NCBI GenBank assembly: GCA_963676905.2
Contig: CAXXVE010000001.1
Span: 1,612,001-1,676,000 of the forward strand
Origin: Oceanispirochaeta sp963676905
GTDB taxonomy: Bacteria > Spirochaetota > Spirochaetia > DSM-2461
DNA: 64,000 nt
Reading direction: 5' to 3'
Under the pieces are notes generated by a model, which ran no database searches, was not told the origin of the DNA, and saw only the letters and a program-made list of their open reading frames with translations. Made by a program: the position numbers and the translations under genes. Position 1 is the stretch's first letter. Each line of letters opens with the position of its first letter. Of this stretch, positions 53,801-62,188 are shown in pieces.

Positions 53801-54383
53801 CGGCAGAGCCCGTAAAGTTATTCCCTACGGCAGTCAACTGGCAGTAGTCTCCTCTGAGGAGGGACTTCTTATTCTGAATACAGGTGAAAGTCTGAGCTAT
53901 GCCGCCCGGTTCTTCTCCTCAGATCTCAGGGATGCCGCCTTCTCAGGGAGCACTCTGTTTCTGGGGGATAACAGAGATGGTCTGATAGTAGCGGAAAAGA
54001 TAGGGGCGCAGTTCAAGGAAGTACAGCGTTTTTCCACTTACAGCGGGATCAGACAGTTGATTCTTCAGGGGGACCGGCTCTATGTTCTTCACAGGGACGG
54101 TGTAACCCTTTTGAATATCCAAAACCCCGAGAACCCGGTTGTATTGGCGGAAGTTCCCTTAAGAAATGCTGAAAGCATACAGCTTGAGAACGGACTGCTC
54201 TACCTTTCCGAAGGGATCGGAGGCCTGTCGGTTTATAGGGTAGGCCGGGATGAACAGCTTATGAAGGTTTCGGTCTGTCAGGATCTCTATGCTGTGGATG
54301 CCGCTCCATCGGGAAACTGGATCTACGCCGCCGATATGGATGGAGTCTCTGTTATCCGGCTGATCATTCCCGACTGGAAATAG
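50805..54383 (+). CDS. Envelope protein with Ig/Fn3-like domains and LVIVD beta-propeller
   Basis: A 1192-residue protein with an N-terminal hydrophobic signal or anchor (about 5-26). Residues 30-235 are a long acidic, Pro/Ser-rich linker. Two or three Ig-like domains follow (about 235-460), then two fibronectin-III-like domains (470-635; SLRAEGGFEQIRLSWEEIPG). From about 640 to the end it holds many LVIVD-type repeats of about 42 residues, each like YVAAGEGGFHIMDISTPQKP, forming one or two beta-propellers. It starts two bases after the giant lipoprotein. A binding scaffold in the periplasm or on the surface is likely. Confidence 0.78.
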   Translation: MTRKRVLLLLAGAAVFTTAAVLISRASGSDPETDRPEHHLILQKDVPQTYKEESQQDSAPESSVSTDTVLQSAPQQDTIPLLSENSDAEASSLKEEPVYNPDVPDKQNNFDNLPALLPDEPRSMLSEAPLPYGHSDFQAVPDSDIYETSMTSGDSEPKPMPMDDTLVIESRYALIPDDWRSLFPFIDGYSRHPDESGSTDAAVEVAPVVAAADEEPEPVTEPSPSVEVPALSDGPQILLTSPKAGGYYRSSLLLEGQCLPVSGAGDDGRIRSLSWKIPAMGEYTNTVFMDEEGRFQLDLMTAGLSGPQELILESEDFSGRKRQITLILKDGSRPPEILPDRDQESQSYGALYTVRGHVKDSYRGIPELEGLESLSYRLVPQDRALNEELLTGTVDLTPDGQFQLVLDMRDRQGPQVLQLTVKGKNGSSSDLGISLVPGSGDIPSFTMTPQDGRLVFDWDEVPGALEQNIYLSDRALEDPGVNAGAAFRDVKPPLVIDRSVNGRRYSARLEIMTDEGRFWSNVSYAVPLAPGTLSLRAEGGFEQIRLSWEEIPGAESFRIWRRTESESDFKVIAESISGSEYIDATATYGTGYFYRIEPAAVSGPMSYEVTAASVESPSEKITLASHYRQIVPEKIRVQGSYAYVAAGEGGFHIMDISTPQKPESIGFLDQKGVVDVYQGEEYLYLASGPQGFQIVNIEEPTRPYVVLSRVTPDALSVVGQGDLVYVADSLQGLQIFDVSDRQNPQRLSSLRDLKISQLALEGEFLYGAGGEDGLVMLDISNPYNPWTVQLWHDTPVYDVLINESYAYLACGAEGVEIYEILEPGNWRRISRFESVDARMIQLWDNFAMIADGRGGLRVVDVTHPGEPRNYGIFGGTDIKALAMTDEYALLADVSGMKVVRTYLFGQSFVQRHWDTPGRAYSVYAEGSSLWVADRQGGVSLYQAGSPDRIGYDAPVKHFDTEFAEDILIQSSLLYVADGPGGVKVFRMEDESPVDSYAVTGRARKVIPYGSQLAVVSSEEGLLILNTGESLSYAARFFSSDLRDAAFSGSTLFLGDNRDGLIVAEKIGAQFKEVQRFSTYSGIRQLILQGDRLYVLHRDGVTLLNIQNPENPVVLAEVPLRNAESIQLENGLLYLSEGIGGLSVYRVGRDEQLMKVSVCQDLYAVDAAPSGNWIYAADMDGVSVIRLIIPDWK

Positions 54384-54490
54384 CTTTTTTACTCGTTTGT
54401 TGATGGTCCGAGTATGGTCCTGGTATGGTACGGGACACAAAACCGGAATTGCTCCGTGCCCAGCCCGGGGGCGGACACGGCAACAGAATA

Positions 54491-54913
54491 TCAGATCTTC
54501 TTCATATCCGGGTCTTCCGCCGGATTGTGGGTCTTCATATACTCATGCTCCTCTGAAACATGATCGATGTACTCCTGCAGGGTCCACTTCAATGCTGTCT
54601 CTGTAATCATGGCGAACACAATATCCTGCGGGTTTTCGGATACTGCTTTTACATTTCTCATAATGGAAACGGCCCTCTGTTTAGATGCTGCAGCCATGAT
54701 AACAACGCGGTGCCCCTCTCTCAGGGGATCTCCCCCCGGGGAATTTCCGCCGAACATGGTTTCCAGGATATCCTTCATTTTCATATCCCGCATATTTTCT
54801 GTCATCGGTGCAAAGCTTGTCTTGAACTCTCCGCCTTCGGCTGAAAGCCCCTGAAGAGCCTGACCCGCCTGATCCTTTGTAAATCCTCTGAATAAGCAAA
54901 GTTCCTGAAGCAT
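54491..54913 (-). CDS. DUF3783-like protein
   Basis: A 140-residue soluble protein. The start LCLFRGF followed by a helix and the ending FAMITETALKWTLQEYIDHVSEEHEYM match the DUF3783 pattern (hydrophobic strand, GF, later W-T-L and EEH). Function of this family is unknown. It lies alone between the large envelope operon (convergent) and clpB (divergent). Confidence 0.65.
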   Translation of the reverse strand: MLQELCLFRGFTKDQAGQALQGLSAEGGEFKTSFAPMTENMRDMKMKDILETMFGGNSPGGDPLREGHRVVIMAAASKQRAVSIMRNVKAVSENPQDIVFAMITETALKWTLQEYIDHVSEEHEYMKTHNPAEDPDMKKI

Positions 54914-55087
54914 TTTAAATCCTTTTACATTGTCATTTGTTCCGCCTTCAGTTCAGTGACTCCTGCAGCCGGATACGGACTCCCGCCGTCCCGGGCAATA
55001 GTCCGGGCTGTTCTGGATACCGAAGGGGAATACTGTCAATTTACTCTTTTTTACCCCGCCTTTCCAATAAAATTATTTTCTTCAGAT

Positions 55088-55116
55088 TTGACCGCAGCCA
55101 TTTACGGCAGTATTTT
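55088..55116 (+). promoter_or_regulatory. Promoter of clpB
   Basis: TTGACC (55088-55093) and TATTTT (55111-55116) are 17 bases apart, 80 bases before the clpB start. No CIRCE inverted repeat was found in the 282-base gap; the rest holds nothing else I can name. Confidence 0.55.
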
Positions 55117-55195
55117 ATGCATATAGATAATTCATTATTCATCTAATAAAAAATCTTTAACGGATGAAAAAGATTAGAAATCAATGGAGGGATAT

Positions 55196-57775
55196 ATGGC
55201 TCCGCAGAATTTTACGGTAAAAGCCCAGGAAGCAGTCGCAGACTCTTCCAGACTGGCACAAAGATACAATCACAGCATTATAGACGAGGAACATCTGCTC
55301 CTGGCCCTGATGGAGCAGGCAGACGGCGTTATACCGCCCCTGATGGACCGCCTCGGCATCCACAAGGAGTCCTTGAAGGAGGAGCTCAGTAAAGCTCTTC
55401 AGACAAAGCCCAGGGCCTACGGCGACGCTGTGGACAGTTCAGCCTCCCCCTCACTGAGAAAGCTTTTCAATAGAGCCGAGCAGGAGGCCACGGGCCTGAA
55501 GGACGAGTATATCTCCACGGAGCATCTCCTTCTGGCCATGACCGCTTCAAGCGATAATGGGGGACGTTTGCTGCAGCACCATGGTGTGACCCGCGATGCA
55601 GTGCTGAAGGCTCTTGTTTCAATCCGCGGTTCCCAGAGGGTCACGTCCGAAAATCCCGAAGGGCAGTATCAGGTTCTGGACCGTTACTGCAGGGATCTCA
55701 CAGCTCTGGCCCGGAAGGACAAACTCGACCCCGTTATTGGGCGGGATGAGGAGATCCGCAGGGTCATGCAGGTCCTCTCCAGGAGAACCAAGAACAACCC
55801 CGTGCTTATAGGGGAGCCCGGTGTCGGTAAAACAGCCATTGCAGAGGGTCTTGCCCGTCGAATTGTGGAGGGGGATGTTCCCGACTCCCTGAAGGGCAAG
55901 CAGCTTCTGGCCCTTGATCTTGGGGCTCTGGTGGCGGGAGCCAAGTTCCGGGGTGAGTTCGAGGAGCGCCTGAAGGCGGTTATCCAGGAGATTACCAAAG
56001 CCGACGGACAGATCATCCTCTTTATTGACGAGCTCCATACCATAATGGGCGCCGGGGCGGCTGAGGGCTCTACGGATGCCTCCAACCTGCTGAAACCAGC
56101 CCTTGCAAGGGGAGAACTCCGCACCATAGGCGCCACAACTCTGGATGAGTACAGAAAGCATATTGAAAAAGACCCTGCCTTTGAGCGGCGTTTCCAGCAG
56201 GTCTACACCTCTGAACCCAGTGTGGAGGACTCCATTACCATCCTCCGGGGCATCAAGGACCGCTATGAGGTTCACCACGGAGTACGGATAAGGGATGAGG
56301 CCCTGATCTCTGCCGCCGTCCTCTCCGACCGCTATATCACATCCCGCTTTCTGCCTGACAAGGCCATCGACCTTGTGGACGAGGCGGCCAGCCGTCTCAA
56401 GATGGAGATAGAGAGTCAGCCTGTGGAACTAGACCGTCTGCAGCGGAAGATCCTGCAGCTTGAGATTGAAAAGCAGTCCCTCGCACGGGAAACCGACGAG
56501 GGGTCAAAAGAGAGGCTCTCTACCATTTCAAAGACCCTGGGGAACCTTCAGGCCGAACGCGACTCCCTGCACCTTCAGTGGCAGAACGAAAAGGGAGTGA
56601 TCGACGGCATAAGAGAGCTGAAATCCAAACTCGAGGAGCTGAAGAGGCAGGAGTCCCAGTACGAGCGTGAGGGAAACCTGGCAGGGGCCGCCGAGATCAA
56701 ACACGGCGCCATACCCCAGGCCCAGGCCGAGCTTGCCGCAGCCAGCCTTGAGCTGAACCGCATACAGGGGGAACGGAGCCTTCTGAGGGAGGAGGTCGGT
56801 GAGGAAGACATCGCCAGGGTTGTCTCTACATGGACGGGAATCCCTGTGAGCAAAATGCTCAGTTCAGAGAAGGAAAAGTATCTTGTTCTTGAAGAGACCC
56901 TGGAAGAGAGGGTTATCGGGCAGGAGCAGGCCGTACAGGCTGTCTCTGACGCCATCAGGCGCAACAAGAGCGGCCTTTCCGACCTGGGTCGTCCCCTGGG
57001 ATCATTTATCTTCCTCGGGCCCACAGGAGTGGGTAAAACAGAGCTTGCAAAGACCCTGGCGGATTTCCTCTTTAATGATGAGAAAGCCCTGACTAGGATT
57101 GATATGAGCGAATATATGGAGAAGTTTGCCGTTTCCCGTCTTGTGGGAGCTCCTCCCGGATATGTGGGATACGAGGAGGGGGGACAGCTGACAGAGGCGG
57201 TTCGCCGCCGGCCATATTCGGTTGTACTCTTTGACGAGATAGAGAAGGCCCATCCCGATGTCTTCAACATCCTCCTGCAGCTTCTGGATGACGGACGGTT
57301 GACGGACAGCCAGGGAAGGGTGGTGGATTTCAGAAATGCCATCATAATCATGACAAGCAATCTGGGTTCCGAGATCATTCTTGAAAAAGGGGCGGGGGAT
57401 GAGACAAATGCCCTGCTGCGGGAGATGCTGAAGAAAAACTTCAAGCCTGAATTTCTGAACCGCATCGATGATATTATCACCTTTAACAGCCTGCAGAAGG
57501 AGCATATCCGCGGCATCGTCCGGCTGCTTATCTCCCAGCTGACTGAGCGCCTGGGTGAGAAGAAGATGAAGTTCGATATTGACAGTGAAGCCTTGGACTG
57601 GCTGGCCGATGAGGGTTACGATCCTGTCTTCGGAGCCCGCCCCCTGCGCCGGGCGGTACAGAATCTGATCCAGAATCCTCTTTCCAAAGAGCTTCTGGCT
57701 GGGAATTTTAACGAAGGCGATACTGTTTACTGCCGCAAAGGAAGTGACGGGCTTGTCTTCACTTCGAGCCTCTGA
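55196..57775 (+). CDS. clpB: ClpB disaggregase
   Basis: An 859-residue AAA+ chaperone that dissolves protein aggregates with DnaK. In order: the double Clp N-domain (1-150), first ATPase with GEPGVGKT and LFIDELHTIMGAG, the coiled-coil middle domain with LDRLQRKILQLEIEKQSL, second ATPase with GPTGVGKT and VVLFDEIEKAHPDV, and C-terminal small domain. The middle domain shows ClpB rather than ClpA or ClpC. The ATG at 55196 has GGAGGG four bases before it and is preferred over 55184, whose ATG lies within that site. Confidence 0.97.
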   Translation: MAPQNFTVKAQEAVADSSRLAQRYNHSIIDEEHLLLALMEQADGVIPPLMDRLGIHKESLKEELSKALQTKPRAYGDAVDSSASPSLRKLFNRAEQEATGLKDEYISTEHLLLAMTASSDNGGRLLQHHGVTRDAVLKALVSIRGSQRVTSENPEGQYQVLDRYCRDLTALARKDKLDPVIGRDEEIRRVMQVLSRRTKNNPVLIGEPGVGKTAIAEGLARRIVEGDVPDSLKGKQLLALDLGALVAGAKFRGEFEERLKAVIQEITKADGQIILFIDELHTIMGAGAAEGSTDASNLLKPALARGELRTIGATTLDEYRKHIEKDPAFERRFQQVYTSEPSVEDSITILRGIKDRYEVHHGVRIRDEALISAAVLSDRYITSRFLPDKAIDLVDEAASRLKMEIESQPVELDRLQRKILQLEIEKQSLARETDEGSKERLSTISKTLGNLQAERDSLHLQWQNEKGVIDGIRELKSKLEELKRQESQYEREGNLAGAAEIKHGAIPQAQAELAAASLELNRIQGERSLLREEVGEEDIARVVSTWTGIPVSKMLSSEKEKYLVLEETLEERVIGQEQAVQAVSDAIRRNKSGLSDLGRPLGSFIFLGPTGVGKTELAKTLADFLFNDEKALTRIDMSEYMEKFAVSRLVGAPPGYVGYEEGGQLTEAVRRRPYSVVLFDEIEKAHPDVFNILLQLLDDGRLTDSQGRVVDFRNAIIIMTSNLGSEIILEKGAGDETNALLREMLKKNFKPEFLNRIDDIITFNSLQKEHIRGIVRLLISQLTERLGEKKMKFDIDSEALDWLADEGYDPVFGARPLRRAVQNLIQNPLSKELLAGNFNEGDTVYCRKGSDGLVFTSSL

Positions 57776-57824
57776 ACCTTGCTCCGGCATGGCAGCAGCA
57801 GAGCTGTTGTCAGGAAAATAACAT

Positions 57825-57858
57825 AAAAAAAGCCTCCGGGAGACCGGGGCTTTTTTTT
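57825..57858. terminator. Bidirectional terminator between clpB and the HPr-like gene
   Basis: AAGCC-T-CCGG and CCGG-GGCTT form a nine-pair stem with one bulged base and a GAGA loop. T-runs follow on both strands, so it can serve both convergent genes. Confidence 0.9.
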
Positions 57859-57904
57859 GCTGGGGAACATCTGATTGAAAAGCTGAGGTTCCGTTATGTT
57901 AACC

Positions 57905-59440
57905 TTAACGCCTCAGATATGAAAGCGAGGGGGGCAGGACAATGTTATTTCCGAACTTGTCTTCGCCATAGCCGTGGTTGGCCAGGGTTTCAAGATCCTG
58001 AAGGACCCTCTTATCCCCTTTGAAAATCACCTTGGTATCGCTGACGATGTCGATCTTTCCCATGGCAAGATAGAGGGCAATTCCCCTCTTGGCAAACTCT
58101 CCGAGGGTTTCATTCTCCAGAGGAGTGAGGTCTTCGAAGGAGAAGTTGTTGTCGTAGATCATGATTTTCTGTTTTTCAAGAAGGTCCAGGAAGACAATTC
58201 TCAATATCTTCTTCATCAGGGGTGTGTCGTACTGGGCCGAGATGTCCTGGGCTATCAGTTTATGGTTTACAAGGCATTCAGAGACGCTCTTGCGCTTGAC
58301 CTGGTTGATCTCCTCGTTTGCCCGGAACAGTTCCAGAGGCATCGAGGCGTTATAGTCGTTGTTTCCGAGGGTCATTGTCACATCGCTACCGTAGTGGACG
58401 ACGATTTTGGCTATAAGGGTGGAGGGGCGGACATGAAAGCCCCTGTAGTTGGGAATGGGTACTTGAATCTCTCCCATCTCTGCATAGTGTTTCAGAATCT
58501 CCTTGCAGAGTTTCTGAGATGCCAGAATATACCGCTCGGGGAAGGAAATAAAGTACTTCATCAGGTAGGCCAGAAGGTCCTTGTCCAGAATGGGGGCCTC
58601 AAGAATTGTCTTTTCATGGAAGTACAGGCTGTGGCGCTCATAGTAGTGGGTCAGATTGGTAGCGCACTCCAGAAGATGGTAGACAACGGATATATGTCCC
58701 CTTAGAACAGGCAGGCTAGGGTCTTTCTTGGCCACATCGGAGCCTGACAGATAGGTGTCGTAGAGGGACTGAAGATTGTGGAACTTGTTCTCCAGAAGCC
58801 TCAGCTTTTCTTCAGACACCTCATCGGGAATGGCTGAACTGTACTCATCGGCATTCAGTTTTTTATAGATCTTAAGCATGATGCTTTCTTCCGCCAGATT
58901 GAGGAAGGAGGTTGCCAGATAGACCGCTGTCTTTCCCGGAGACTGTGATTCTTTTCTGATTCTGTCTCCCGCAAGACGCCCGAGAACCTGGTTCTCTCCG
59001 AACCTGTAGGTCGCCATGGGTTTCAGTTCCTGGTTAATATCAAGACTTTCATTCAGTCGGCAGAGTTCGCTGCACGACTTCATCAGAACGGCGAAAATGG
59101 ATGCAATCATGCTGTCAGTGGCACTGTCGAAGTCCTCGTCAAGCTGAACAAGGTTGTAGGAAGGGGCTGCGTTTTTGATATGGAGAAGGCTGTAGCCTAT
59201 CCGGGAGAAGGCCTTTATTACGGCTGTGATCTTTCGTAAAGGACTCCATTGGGTATTCTGCTGTGCTCCGTAGGCATCCAGAAGTTCTTCACAGCGTGAG
59301 GATTCCAGATTCAGCCGTCCCAGGAGAGGTCTGTTTACCTCGTCTGCCCGGTACTGACTGAGGCCTGAAGAAATTGAGAGCAGATCCTGCAGGTCTTCAG
59401 CAATGGATGTTTTAAAAACTTGATTCTCTATAGTTTGCAT
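57905..59440 (-). CDS. Protein with internal HPr-like domain
   Basis: A 511-residue soluble, mainly helical protein. Residues about 325-400 contain an HPr-like fold with GFHVRPSTLIAKIV, where H336 stands at the position of the phosphorylated HPr histidine (GLHARPA in HPr), followed by NNDYNASMPLELF in place of the usual serine-46 region. The N-terminal 320 residues are not recognised. It may be a regulator or phosphorylated signalling protein rather than a sugar carrier. It lies 74 bases after a metallophosphoesterase on the same strand. Confidence 0.75.
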   Translation of the reverse strand: MQTIENQVFKTSIAEDLQDLLSISSGLSQYRADEVNRPLLGRLNLESSRCEELLDAYGAQQNTQWSPLRKITAVIKAFSRIGYSLLHIKNAAPSYNLVQLDEDFDSATDSMIASIFAVLMKSCSELCRLNESLDINQELKPMATYRFGENQVLGRLAGDRIRKESQSPGKTAVYLATSFLNLAEESIMLKIYKKLNADEYSSAIPDEVSEEKLRLLENKFHNLQSLYDTYLSGSDVAKKDPSLPVLRGHISVVYHLLECATNLTHYYERHSLYFHEKTILEAPILDKDLLAYLMKYFISFPERYILASQKLCKEILKHYAEMGEIQVPIPNYRGFHVRPSTLIAKIVVHYGSDVTMTLGNNDYNASMPLELFRANEEINQVKRKSVSECLVNHKLIAQDISAQYDTPLMKKILRIVFLDLLEKQKIMIYDNNFSFEDLTPLENETLGEFAKRGIALYLAMGKIDIVSDTKVIFKGDKRVLQDLETLANHGYGEDKFGNNIVLPPSLSYLRR

Positions 59441-59514
59441 ACTTTCATCTTTGGAACCTGTATTAATAATTAGAATAAATATGAAACTTCTGCAATGCTT
59501 TTCCAGGTGTTTCT

Positions 59515-60618
59515 TTATTTCTTATCGGTCAACAGACGCAGTCTGGTAAAAATATAATCCAGATCATCCGACTTCAGGGTGTATCTTCTGATCCTCGGGT
59601 CCTCCTTTATCAGGGGGACATCCCACTCATAAGGGAAGATGCGGCTCTGGGGATTGCTGTTCTCATACCAGGCATTCAGGTAGATCCTGTCGTTCTCAAT
59701 TTCAAGACAGGTGGCCCCGAATTTATGGATGACAGTACCCGAATTAAAGAGACAGGCCACCGCCAGGGGGTCGTAAAGGCTGCCCCGGCTCTTGTAGTCC
59801 TCATTTTCAAGCAGTTTATTGAGCACATCGGCGGTTCTGTGGATGGCATCGACAAGTTCCGGGTTCTTCTCTTCCTCCTGCATATAGTCACGGATCATCT
59901 TGTCAATTCTGATTTTAAGGTACTCCTCTTCCGAGTGCCCTTCAAACAGAGCCCTGTGGGTATGCCCGGCAAGGGCAATGATCCTGCGGTTTTTTGCGTA
60001 TTCAAATATCCTCTGCTCCGCCTTCAGCAGTTTATCGCTGAGAAAGTCCCTCTTTATATTGTTGATATGAAGGGGATGGGCCAGGTAGCGGAGGAACAAA
60101 TGGGTCATCTTGTGTCTCAGGGGAGAGCTGTAGAGTGAGGCCTGATGGCCGTGGAGGACAAGCATCTCTCCTTCCTCATGCTCCAGAATCAGTGAGGGGA
60201 GCAGGTCCGCATTGACAGCAAGTTCCGCTTCACTGCGTCCGGATTTTTTCCCGAAGGAGGGACCGCTGTCGTGGTTCCCTATAATCTTGTAGAGGCCCGG
60301 GCCCTTTTTAAACTCAAGCAGAAGAGAGTAAAGCTCCTCCCAGGCCGTGCTTATCCTGGGAAGCCTGACCCGGTGAAGTTCCTCCACATCACCGTTGAGA
60401 ATCAGGGTATAGCCCCGGGGAAGATACCACTCTCTGAGCATGGTCATTACAAGATCTGAATTCTTTTTAAATTCATCCCGGCTTCTGCCTCCCCCCAGAT
60501 GGAAGTCGCTGAGAATTACAATTCTGCTGTCCGGGCCGATTTTTATTCTGGGAGCCTGCCTGTATGTCTTTTCAAGATTCTCCTGTATTATACTGTTCAG
60601 GAGAAGGGTATCTGCCAC
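59515..60618 (-). CDS. Calcineurin-type metallophosphoesterase
   Basis: A 367-residue enzyme with all metal motifs of the family: SDFHLG (D38, H40), GDVEE (D77), GNHD (N115, H116), HGHQ and AGHTH. It resembles bacterial UDP-diacylglucosamine-hydrolase-like and larger phosphoesterases with a C-terminal extension of about 120 residues. Substrate unknown. It is first of a two-gene minus-strand unit with the HPr-like protein and is divergent from nudC, 62 bases away. Confidence 0.85.
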   Translation of the reverse strand: MADTLLLNSIIQENLEKTYRQAPRIKIGPDSRIVILSDFHLGGGRSRDEFKKNSDLVMTMLREWYLPRGYTLILNGDVEELHRVRLPRISTAWEELYSLLLEFKKGPGLYKIIGNHDSGPSFGKKSGRSEAELAVNADLLPSLILEHEEGEMLVLHGHQASLYSSPLRHKMTHLFLRYLAHPLHINNIKRDFLSDKLLKAEQRIFEYAKNRRIIALAGHTHRALFEGHSEEEYLKIRIDKMIRDYMQEEEKNPELVDAIHRTADVLNKLLENEDYKSRGSLYDPLAVACLFNSGTVIHKFGATCLEIENDRIYLNAWYENSNPQSRIFPYEWDVPLIKEDPRIRRYTLKSDDLDYIFTRLRLLTDKK

Positions 60619-60680
60619 TTTATTACCTCGATTAGAGAACGAATCCTCTACAATATCAGTTTAATGCATGGAGCGACAAA

Positions 60681-61493
60681 ATGAAATTCATTCCCCATTT
60701 CAAGAGTATAAAAATGAGTCCTGAGTCCGGGGATACATGTCTGCTTGTCTTCTCATCCTCTGAGAGGCAGATAGTTGTAGACTCGCAGGGCAGCCCCTTT
60801 CTGGACTCTTTTCCTGCCCTTCATGATACAGAGAGTCTTATCATCGGAAATCTTGACGGCCGGGAGTGCCGCTGTATGAGTATTTCCGGTGAAACAGAGC
60901 TTCCCGAAGGTTATCAGTGGGAGGAGTTCCGTAATCTCTACCGTTCCTTCAAGGACGAAAGACAGTTTCCCCTTGGACGGGCCCGGGTCCTTCTGGAGTG
61001 GAGGCGGACACACCGCTACTGCGGTGCCTGCGGGTCTGAAATGGAGCTGTCGGAAACTGAACATGCGAGCCGTTGCCCGGGTTGCGGAGAGCTCCGGTAT
61101 CCTGTAATCGCTCCGGCTGTTATAATCAGGATTACTAGAGGTGAGGAGATCCTTTTGGCCCATAATGCCAATTTCCCGGAGGGTTTTTTCTCTCATATCG
61201 CTGGATTTGTAGATGCCGGGGAGAATCTGGAACAGGCTGTCAGACGGGAGGTAATGGAGGAAGTCTCACTTGAAGTGGAGAACATCCGTTACTACGATTC
61301 CCAGTCCTGGCCCATGCCCCACTCACTGATGCTTGCCTTTACCGCAGAGTGCAAAGACCCTGCGGCTGAGCCCTGCCCCGATGGTGTTGAAATTGCCGAG
61401 GCCGGCTGGTTTACAAGGGAGACTATGCCTGAGATTCCCGATACAGGCAGTATTGCCGGAAAGATGCTGGCCGACTGGATTCAGAAGCGGTAG
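60681..61493 (+). CDS. nudC: NAD(H) pyrophosphatase / RNA decapping hydrolase
   Basis: A 270-residue Nudix enzyme. The zinc ribbon is C114, C117, C132 and C135; the Nudix box is at about 175-197 (GFVDAGE to REVMEEV); the NADH-specific motif SQSWPMPHS is at 207-215 (usual SQPWPFPxS). It cleaves NADH to NMNH and AMP and may remove NAD caps from RNA. GGAG lies eight bases before the ATG. It overlaps the convergent outer-membrane gene by 13 bases. Confidence 0.94.
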   Translation: MKFIPHFKSIKMSPESGDTCLLVFSSSERQIVVDSQGSPFLDSFPALHDTESLIIGNLDGRECRCMSISGETELPEGYQWEEFRNLYRSFKDERQFPLGRARVLLEWRRTHRYCGACGSEMELSETEHASRCPGCGELRYPVIAPAVIIRITRGEEILLAHNANFPEGFFSHIAGFVDAGENLEQAVRREVMEEVSLEVENIRYYDSQSWPMPHSLMLAFTAECKDPAAEPCPDGVEIAEAGWFTRETMPEIPDTGSIAGKMLADWIQKR

Positions 61494-62188
61494 CCGGCCC
61501 TGATCAGGGCCGTAACAATGTGGATATCCTTGCTGTTGTAGACAAGAAAGCGGTAGGCTCCTCCCGCCTGAAAGCGCCACTTGCCCAGTCTTGCGAATAT
61601 GATATCCCCTTCGACGGCATAGACAGTTCCCGTATCATTTTCCCGTTCCTGCTGTGAGTCGAATAGATCGTAGGCACCGTCTATAAAAGCCATTCCAAGG
61701 CCTATCTTCAGACTGAAATCGATCTTTTTTCCTCTGTCGGTGGTGTAGTAGAGGTAGGGGTACATGAGGGTTATCCCGAGGCCCTCTCCGTTTTTCATGT
61801 TTATACCGCTCAGGCCGCTGATTTCCAGAACCCCGCCGACGCCCATTCGTTTCAGGACAGGTTTACGGCTTCCCAGATCGGCTTCCCAGCCCAGGCCGAG
61901 ACCTCCAAAACTGAAGTTGGGGGTCATGAAATCAATATAGGCCGGTCCTGCTTCAAAGCGGTGAACTCCCCAAGTCCATCCGGGCAGATGAACCGAAACG
62001 GGGTAGTATGCGTAGAGTTCGAATCCTGTTTTCAGGTACTCCTCTCTCTCCCTGGCTTCCCTTGCCGCTCTGCTTCCATCGCTTGAAGTTTCACCGGATG
62101 GCATGTCTGAATCAGACTCCTGGGCAGTAAGATCTGCAGCGATAAGGATTATAGTGAGTAGAAAAAAAATCTTAAGCAGGTTTTTCAC
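61481..62188 (-). CDS. Putative outer-membrane beta-barrel protein
   Basis: A 235-residue protein with signal peptide (about 1-22, ending LTAQ), a short charged stretch with AAREAREREEYLKTG, then alternating amphipathic strands and a final aromatic residue (AGYRF), the outer-membrane insertion signal. Function unknown. It overlaps the upstream gene by four bases and nudC by 13 bases at the other end. Confidence 0.7.
   Translation of the reverse strand: MKNLLKIFFLLTIILIAADLTAQESDSDMPSGETSSDGSRAAREAREREEYLKTGFELYAYYPVSVHLPGWTWGVHRFEAGPAYIDFMTPNFSFGGLGLGWEADLGSRKPVLKRMGVGGVLEISGLSGINMKNGEGLGITLMYPYLYYTTDRGKKIDFSLKIGLGMAFIDGAYDLFDSQQERENDTGTVYAVEGDIIFARLGKWRFQAGGAYRFLVYNSKDIHIVTALIRAGYRF

Noticed and set aside
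54420..54485. GC-rich inverted sequence CCGTG...CACGG after the propeller gene as a terminator
   Set aside because: Pairing is interrupted and no T-run follows on either strand.
56575..57516. Minus-strand open frame of 313 codons in clpB
   Set aside because: Serine/arginine-rich antisense reading typical of GC-rich coding sequence.
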